A program made the position numbers and the translations under genes. This document shows, piece after piece, positions 57,121 to 64,000 of a stretch of DNA of 64,000 bases. The number at the start of each line of letters is the position of its first letter. Positions within the stretch are counted from its first letter, which is position 1. This DNA comes from Collybia mongolica (lineage: Eukaryota; Basidiomycota; Agaricomycetes; Agaricales; Clitocybaceae). The DNA lies in contig JAAXNY010000009.1 in NCBI GenBank assembly GCA_013420905.1, positions 372,001 to 436,000 on the forward strand, read 5' to 3'. The notes beneath the pieces were generated by a model. It worked only from the letters and a program-made list of their open reading frames with translations. It was not told the DNA's origin and ran no database searches.

Positions 57121-59230
57121 ATGCTGTTCGCACCAGTATACCGAACACGACTGGCGACTGGGGTTCATCTTCGGATCTCTGCCATTGTTCCTACATCCAG
57201 AAAGTATAGCACGCCCGCAGATATCCCAACTCCCAACAAATCTAAAGTATGGGACTCTGCCGAAGAGGCAGTTAAGGACATCAAATCGGGAGATGTTCTC
57301 ATGTGCGGAGGTGAGCACAATGCTCGAGGGAAGCTATATGGTATTAACGATACGCAGGCTTCGGATTAGCTGGAATTCCAGGTACTGGATACATACGTTA
57401 CATAGGATACATTGCTCATCAACGGCTATAGATACTCTCCTCGGAGCATTGGCTAGGCGGAAAGATGTCACAAACCTGACTGGCGTATCAAACAATGCTG
57501 GAGCTGGCGATTCGGGGTTAGGTGCGTAATCATTCTCCAAAGTATCCATTTCGTTGACATGGAATAGGAAAATTGCTGAATGTTGACAAACTGAGCAAGA
57601 TCATTGCATCCTATCCTGGCGGGTGCGAGGTTTTCGCGTCAGATTTATGCACTGCCTCTGTGCTAATTTCATATGATTAAAGGAACAAGAAATTCGAAGC
57701 GATGTATTTGAACGGTGAAATATCGCTCGAGCTAGTACCTCAAGGCACACTCGCAGAACGTATTCGCGCGCATGCAGCTGGTATTCCCGCTTTCTACACG
57801 CCAACCGGCGCGTCCACCGCCGTGGAAGAGGGATCTATCCCTTTACAATATAACCCAGGTGGATTCTCCAAGGGCGTTGCCATACCTGGTATCAAGAAGG
57901 AAACAAAGGATTTTAACGGAAGGCGATATGTTATGGAAACAGCCATTCCCGGCGATGTCGCCTTCATTAGGGCATGGAAGGTAGACGAAGTCGGCAATTG
58001 CGTCTTCCGGTGCGTCTATATACGATATCTATCGTGAATATTTCATTCAACGCCGAATTTTCAAGATATGCTTCTCAGAATTTCAGTACCGCTATGGCCA
58101 AGAACGCAAAGGTGACAATTGTCGAGGTAAGCCGAATACCCATTTTACCTTCTTTATCTCACACACGTATCCTAATAGGCTGAGAAAATTGTACCCATCG
58201 GCTCAATCTCCCCGAACGCCATCCATCTCCCAGGCATCTATGTTAATCGTATCGTTCCTGCGACAGTCGAGAAACAAATTGAAATTGTCACCCTTGCAAC
58301 TACCGAGACCAACGGCGAATCTACCTTGTCGCCAGAGAAAGCAGCGGCACAAGCCCAACGTCGATACATCGCGAGGCGTGCTGCTAAAGAAATCAAGGAT
58401 GGCTTCTACGTCAACCTTGGAATCGGAATGCCCACTCTTGTACCTGAATATCTTGAACCTGGTGTCAGGGTCTGGTTGCAGAGTGAGAATGGTATTTTAG
58501 GAATGGGACCCTACCCAACAGAGAAGGAGCTCGATGCGTGAGTTCTCATTTAGCTAATGGTATTTCCTTTCATTGATTCATGAGAGCAGCGATCTCATCA
58601 ATGCTGGTAAGGAGACTGTGACCCTCCTTCCCGGAGCCTCTATTTTCGGTACGATTCTTTTTTGGATGTTAACACCTTTTTTCCCAACCTGGCTTCTCAG
58701 ATTCTAGCGAATCCTTTGCCATGATACGTGGTGGACATATTGATGTTGCCATCCTTGGTGTAAGTAATCCCAACTATTGAGGGCTTTCAAATACCCAACC
58801 TCCCCCTATCATACCAGGCTATGGAGGTTTCGCAAGCTGGTGACATCGCCAACTTCATGATCCCAGGAAAGATGTTGAAGGGTATGCTCCTCTCCACCAT
58901 CGACAGTGATGTACTAATGATTAACATCCCTAATTTATAGGTATCGGTGGTGCCATGGATCTTGTCTCTAATCCCGACAAGACCAAGGTCATTGCCGTCA
59001 TGGAACACACAGCGAAAGGTGGAAAGCCCAAGATTCTCAAGCAATGCGCGCTTCCTTTAACTGGTGCTCGCACTGTCAGCACTATCGTCACCGAATTGGC
59101 CGTATTTGATGTAGACAGAGTTGGTGGTGGGCTCGAGCTCATCGATTTAGCAAAAGGCGTGACTGTGGAGGAAGTCCGCGCAAAGACTGGCTGTGACTTT
59201 AAGGTTCGAAGTCAACTAGGAACGTGGTGA
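57121..59230 (+). CDS. OXCT1: Succinyl-CoA:3-ketoacid CoA-transferase (SCOT), mitochondrial
   Basis: The enzyme transfers CoA from succinyl-CoA to acetoacetate (ketone-body type metabolism) in the mitochondrial matrix. The start [17 protein letters not shown] is a presequence. The first CoA-transferase half begins [18 protein letters not shown] and contains a tiny exon of about 24 nt (FGLAGIP). It continues with [15 protein letters not shown] and [18 protein letters not shown]. The second half begins about residue 270: [20 protein letters not shown], then [13 protein letters not shown] with the catalytic Glu of the SENG motif, then [16 protein letters not shown] and [18 protein letters not shown]. 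Both halves (alpha and beta) are fused, as in eukaryotic SCOT, and the length is normal (about 520). It has many short introns. The stop TGA at 59228 follows KVRSQLGTW. Confidence 0.93.
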
Positions 59231-59512
59231 AGAACTCCAATGGTTTTGAATCTGCATCGTTGTATACCTTCATGATTATATAAGTCGTAATTGCACAATT
59301 GTACTTACAGTTTTCCCCTCGTCTATAAGTTTACGTCGCAGAGTAAGTCACTACAAAGAACGCGTCGGTTCAGACTCCGATATTGTTGAGAACCCCCACT
59401 GGCAGGCGGAAGTTCATGGTACTTGCATACTAAAGACTTACCAGTAGTTCGCAAGGTCTTTCCACTAGCAAACGCACGATTCAGAGAGCTAGCAACCTCA
59501 AGCACAATCACA

Positions 59513-62500
59513 ATGGAAGAACCCGCGGATGCGTTCGCACCTCTTGCCGTAGTGCAAATCCCATCTCCCAGTCGGCTCCTAGCCTCTGCTTGCTGTCCAG
59601 ACAAGGATCTCGTCGTTCTTATATCTCGGCTGGGAGGGGAGGACAGGCTTAGTCTTTGGAATTATAATCATGGGTCCAAGATCTGGGAAGTTGACGCCGG
59701 GCACGCGAATGGAACCAATATTGCCGAGATTGTTGATTTAGCATGGAGCCCCGATGGTGAGGGAGACAATAAATCTCATCGAAACAACTCACTATTCATA
59801 CTTTAGGGCAAAGTGTTGCTATTGTCCATGATCCTCCACAAGTCACACTTCACTCCCTGCAAGACGGCCACAAACTATCCACACTATCTATCCCTGCACC
59901 CCTACCCTACCACATCACTGGTGTGTGGTGGTTTAAGGAAGAAAAGGTGAAGGCTACAAGCTCAATTCCGGATATTTTCAAAAGGGATGGAACTATCGTG
60001 GGTTGCCTTCCTTTGTACCCATCGTCTTGGTTTCTTCAACTTATCTCAGACAGGGACGGCCCATTCCATCCTCAAAATCTTACCACTCCTCGACAGCCTG
60101 CAGGAGGACTCGCAAAAAATGACGTGTGTGAATGGTTGTATCCTTTACACGAGGCGAGCCTGACGATGCTAGTATGCAGGGCAACCGACCTGTTTGCCTT
60201 CCAAGGCTCTCAGACTCGAGCAATATCAAAATCTGACTCTCCGGATGTGATCAAGGCGTGGCCGATGCTCCCCACCGATGTACTTGCCGCCTCCATAAGC
60301 CCATCATCTCACGGAAAACCCACAACACCCCCCATTACGGGGGTTGAGGCTGACGTTGACGATTTGAACGCGAATAGTATCCTCGTAGTATCAGACGATC
60401 TTGGTCGCATGCATTGTTTTCTTGATGGGAGCTTCCCTCTCGGTAATGTTCACATCGGGCCCAATCTTTCTATACTGTCTATATATAAGGACCCTCGCCG
60501 ACCACTCTTTTTCACTCATCCGTCTATAGTCGCAGACGGCGGTGAGATAACAGCCCTTCGTCCTTTCATGATCAACCTTCCTTTATTGGCGACGCGGCAT
60601 CCTCGGGACCTGGCTAAACTGTCCTCGACTGCCCGAGAGTTGGTTTCATATATCCTGCGCGTAATGAAAGAGATGCGAACGTCTTGGTTTGGGACCGAAT
60701 CCTTCACAGGCGCCCGCGAATTCGGCCCCAAATGGTACGGGGCATTGAAGATGAAGCAAGTAAAGGATTTTGGGCGTAAGCGCGTAGTGGTCGGTATGCC
60801 TACTTGAACTCAATGCCTTTTGCAGAGAAAGACGCAGATCCAATCCTGGATCTGACTGCCCTTCTTGTAACTGGAAGAGCATCAGACGCCCTTGCAGATC
60901 TATTGGGCAGTGATGAACAGATTAGCGAAAGAGTGAGCCGTCTAACTTTTCAAAACGATAGGTCTTCCTGAGTATCATCAAGGGGATCCAAAAATGGGAA
61001 ACGACGGTTGTGGAAGGTTTGACAAAACTACGCGACTTTTCGGAGAAACGCCTCGCACCAGCTTTCCAGCGATTACACTTGGTCATAGAGGAGCTTCAGG
61101 GGTGGGCACAACTGTACGCTGTGATTTTCTGTGAAGCCCAAATCTATCTTGATTTCCCAAAAGGCCTGAATATTCTTTGTTTGAAATCTCTCTTGAGCAT
61201 ATCAACAAAATTCTTGAGCATCTTGAAAGAGCTCTTGTAATTGCGACTTGGCTAGCTGCTATCGCGCGTCGGGACCTTTTGCGTTTTAAGGAATTCATAT
61301 CCTGGTTACGGTTTGGTAGGTCAACATCTGTTACAAATGAAGAACCTGAGCACCAGTAAACATCCATATAGAGACATCCTCTGCAAACGCAAGCGACAGC
61401 GCAACAAATCACCGATATGATATATTAGAGGTCAACAATTATCTCCAATCGGGGCTACCTGGCATTGCAATCGATAGGTTTTTCAAAGGACCAGTGCCGC
61501 ATTTCTCAAAACGAGACCTAGGCGTTCCTGGAGGCGGTTCAGATTCTCCCGTCTCCCTTTCTGCAGCCATACAAAATGCTAAGAATTTCCTCAATGATCC
61601 AAGATCCAGAGGATTCAGATTTGTGCGTAGTACTGGCAAGGCTGATGCATAGTATGACTGACGAGGCTATAGCGTCCACCTCGACCACCGATATCTAGCC
61701 TTGACAGGAACATTGATGCATTAGTCCAAGAACTAGTGCCGCAATGTCGAAGGGTATTTGACCGTGCAGCCAATGCTGCTTCACGTTCTGCTACGGTCTC
61801 CATCGGGAATATCGGAAACGCGGCGTCCGCCTTGCCGTCCCCCAAGCTATGCATCCGGGAAAGGACGGTCATTCCGAGCGAGGTATTTTAAACATTCAAA
61901 TTAAAAAATTTTCTTTAAATGAAAAATAGGGAAACCAACTAATGCAGTATCTCGTTGTCACCTTACCGTCAGAACACCAACTATCACGTAGGCTCGGTTT
62001 CGTTATGGATGCATGTCTGATGAACTAACCTCGATTTCAGTTTTAATTTTTTACCTTCAGTTCGACAACGAGGCGTCGGAAACATTCGTAAATATATCTG
62101 TCGCTCTGCTCGAGCGGAACCTTCCCACAGGAGGCGAATTTGATCTCGCAGAGACCGACTTCTTTGACGACGAAAACATCGTGATCACCTACCGTCTTCG
62201 GGGGGGCAATCGTCAGTTAAATCTGATTCATACACTCATTGCGTTCGATGTTGATAGTTATCCTGTAGAACTAGCCTACCTGGCAACTTTTGGCTACAGT
62301 GATCTAGGATATCTAACATTACCAGCAGATCCAAAACTGTCAACTCGCGAAGAGCTTGTGCACGGAGTACTTGAACAATGGAACCAAGGAAACGTTGGAC
62401 CTTATTTAACATCTGGTTGATGTAGTAATGCTAATGCTATCATCTTTTAGCTGCCATCCGTGCCAGTACCAATCAAGGGATGTCGCGTCCTGACACGGTT

Positions 62501-62651
62501 CTCGTCCGGTGCGATATCATTCGCGTTGAACGGCAGAGTTGGGAGGAAGGTTGCTTGTATCCTCGACAATAACGACAATAAAGGGACAACAATGAAATCC
62601 TTTGACCTGGAAGAAGGAGAAGACATTGAAGAAGACCGGGAGGTAATTTAG
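59513..62651 (+). CDS. APC4: Anaphase-promoting complex subunit 4 (Apc4)
   Basis: Apc4 is a scaffold subunit of the APC/C ubiquitin ligase that drives anaphase and mitotic exit. The start MEEPADAFAPLAVVQIPSPS leads into the N-terminal WD40-like propeller (LSLWNYNHGSKIWEVDA, IVDLAWSPDG, QSVAIVHDPPQVTLHS, TGVWWF). Downstream the long helical-bundle domain has KWYGALKMKQVKDFG, LVTGRASDALADLLGSDEQ, then EKRLAPAFQRLHLVIEELQG. The diagnostic stretch LAAIARRDLLRFKEFISWLR follows. C-terminal exons include AIQNAKNFLNDPRSRGFR, ETFVNISVALLERNLP, EELVHGVLEQWNQGNVGPYL and the end DLEEGEDIEEDREVI. Several introns occur, some with uncertain borders (60780-61010 and 61620-62060). The helical signature makes the call strong. 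Confidence 0.87.
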
Positions 62652-63132
62652 CATGTTCACTTTAGAAGTACACATCACTGAGCTTGCCGATGGTATGCAT
62701 ATTTATTCTACCCCCAGGTTCTGACTTGAGAGTGCCAGATTTTGTGGGAATCAATGTATAACATAAATAATTTCGAAACTGGCACCCTATATCTAAATCA
62801 TATATATTACCCGCCTATTTTGTGTTGCAGATCTGATACTTTTTGGATGGCACATGCAAGTGCAATTTTGTTTTATTTTCGTCCCGAGATTTTCTTCGAT
62901 TCTTGTCGCTCTCGCTTGTCATACGTATATCTCCCAGTGTTTCACTTTTTTTTTTTTAAATCTAGTGTGGTGCAGTGCGTCGCTTTAGCGCAATCTCTGC
63001 AAGAACTGTCGAATGTTTTTTGGTGTGTGATGGCTTGGGGGGTTTTGTAATTGGTGCATATCGTTTCTTCATACTTTCGTTCGGGAATTTCTTTTTTTTG
63101 TCTTATTTTTTTTTGGTTATTCTATCTCCAGC
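62652..63132. other. Convergent intergenic region after Apc4
   Basis: 481 bp, T-rich on the plus strand, between the Apc4 stop (+) and the stop of the next gene (-). Several poly-T runs (62950, 63090, 63105) suit minus-strand 3' UTR. No gene recognised. Confidence 0.45.
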
Positions 63133-64000
63133 CTAGTTTGAAATCTCGCGGCCTCGCCGGAGTGTAAGGTCTGAATGACCTCGGTCAAACAATCGTCGCA
63201 TCCATGACTTGAAGCGAGCAGCAAGCGTTGTGGGGGCTCCTTCAACCCCAGAAGAAGATCCACTTGTTAAGATAGAGTCAGGAACAGTTTGGGGCTGGAC
63301 TTCGCAGATACTTGGTGAGACCAAGATTGGAACAGAATGCGCTCTATTTCGCAGGACATGAGCGCCAAGTAAGTGCGCAGGCATAGCGGGAACAGAGGGC
63401 AGGGTGGATGTTGGCAATAGCGATCCTTCATCTTTAGGAGTGGAGGACATATGCATATGCAGCACATGGGTATCTGAGCGAGTGCGAGATATGTTCCTTT
63501 CATCACGGGGACGGCCAGAGATACGCGGAACTGGGGCAGAGAACTTGCGTCGATTGTCCGTGTAATTTGTGTCAGAGACTATAATGGGCATGACGGAGTG
63601 AGAACGGGTATGGCCGCCACGAAGCAGTTGCGTTCTTGGGACCAAAGGGATAGCTGGAGAGACAGAAGGGCCTCCCCTTCTTGTCATAACATCGTTGGGC
63701 ACTTGGGGTCTAATAGTCGAATTAGGTCGGACGATAATTTTCAGGTAGCGCGGATTCAAAAACCCCGGGGCACCATGAACAGATGATAAAAAGGCAGGGT
63801 GCCGCCTACCAATACGAAAGTTGTCAGGAATCAAATCAAACTTCACCAAGAAAGGTTTTCCTTGAACGTATCCTAGGACGCCAGCGACGGACGGTGGAAA
63901 AGTGGAGTGTTGTCGATTCATGTCGTTGGAACCCAACGGCGGGGAGGCTGACCGAGACCTTTCAACATTAGGGACATAAGCTTGTTGGCCTTCAGGGCGG
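63133..64000 (-). CDS. Hypothetical protein, 3' part only (gene continues beyond window)
   Basis: The frame is open from the stop at 63133 to the window edge. Upstream of the first ATG at 63921 it continues without stop (GQQAYVPNVERSRSASPPLG), so the true start lies outside. The visible part has a probable folded stretch (GVLGYVQGKPFLVKFDLIPD), then Ser/Arg/Pro-rich sequence with repeated RSHS/RTRSD-like sites. It ends with a short basic helix (AARFKSWMRRLFDRGHSDLT). I do not recognise a family. It may be a low-complexity regulatory protein. Confidence 0.55.
   Translation of the reverse strand, partial: RPEGQQAYVPNVERSRSASPPLGSNDMNRQHSTFPPSVAGVLGYVQGKPFLVKFDLIPDNFRIGRRHPAFLSSVHGAPGFLNPRYLKIIVRPNSTIRPQVPNDVMTRRGGPSVSPAIPLVPRTQLLRGGHTRSHSVMPIIVSDTNYTDNRRKFSAPVPRISGRPRDERNISRTRSDTHVLHMHMSSTPKDEGSLLPTSTLPSVPAMPAHLLGAHVLRNRAHSVPILVSPSICEVQPQTVPDSILTSGSSSGVEGAPTTLAARFKSWMRRLFDRGHSDLTLRRGREISN

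Noticed and set aside
1..64000. tRNA, rRNA, snRNA genes and CRISPR arrays
   Set aside because: Searching by eye for B-box-like GGTTCRA motifs, U2/U6 cores and regularly spaced repeats gave no candidate with supporting structure. A small RNA gene could still be missed without a covariance-model search.

Overview
The window is eukaryotic nuclear DNA from a filamentous basidiomycete, most likely a mushroom-forming agaricomycete. Almost every recognisable gene is cut by several 45-65 bp GT-AG introns. Several families present are typical of Agaricomycetes: an F-box protein with the usual downstream architecture, a DUF6593 protein, a DUF6533-like seven-helix membrane protein, a MYND-finger protein and the PDX1-type E3-binding protein. 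No operons, tRNAs, rRNAs or CRISPR arrays were seen.

Layout. 0.5-3.2 kb: F-box protein with a cysteine-rich tail. 4.1-6.8 kb: translation release factor eRF1 (-) diverging from RNase P/MRP subunit Rpp20/Pop7 (+). 7.5-10.7 kb: TauD-type dioxygenase and a conserved-looking, probably mitochondrial protein. 10.8-13.8 kb: a MIF-type tautomerase and a MYND-finger protein (both -). 13.8-28.1 kb: a gene-poor stretch whose only convincing gene is a 603-residue disordered protein (-). 28.1-35.5 kb: an oxidative/peroxisomal block of glutathione reductase, PTS2-tagged 3-ketoacyl-CoA thiolase and large-subunit catalase. 36.0-40.4 kb: two lipoyl-domain (E3BP/PDX1-like) genes flanking the checkpoint clamp gene rad1. 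40.7-44.7 kb: SCAP, the sterol sensor that escorts SREBP. 45.1-46.9 kb: a multi-helix membrane protein. 47.7-48.9 kb: an AT-rich segment with no CpG at all, probably a methylated transposon relic. 49.2-51.9 kb: DUF6593 protein and histone acetyltransferase HAT1. 52.1-59.2 kb: mitochondrial DNA polymerase gamma (-) diverging from succinyl-CoA:3-ketoacid CoA-transferase (+). 59.5-62.7 kb: APC/C subunit Apc4. 63.1-64.0 kb: the 3' part of an unrecognised gene that leaves the window.

Themes. Many products act in mitochondria or peroxisomes (E3BP pair, SCOT, POLG, thiolase, catalase), and several are encoded as divergent pairs with short shared promoters. The rest are mostly single-copy housekeeping factors for translation termination, tRNA processing, DNA-damage checkpoint, chromatin and cell cycle.

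Most unusual observations: (1) a U2-like AT-AC intron inside the thiolase catalytic motif, next to a 7-nt micro-exon; (2) an open frame of more than 100 codons directly after the eRF1 UGA-C stop, suggesting readthrough autoregulation; (3) a lipoyl domain in which the lipoylated lysine appears to be isoleucine; (4) a 1.15 kb CpG desert; (5) a metallothionein-like cysteine-rich tail on the F-box protein. Exon joins were inferred by eye from reading frame and family conservation, so start sites and small exons are approximate where stated.
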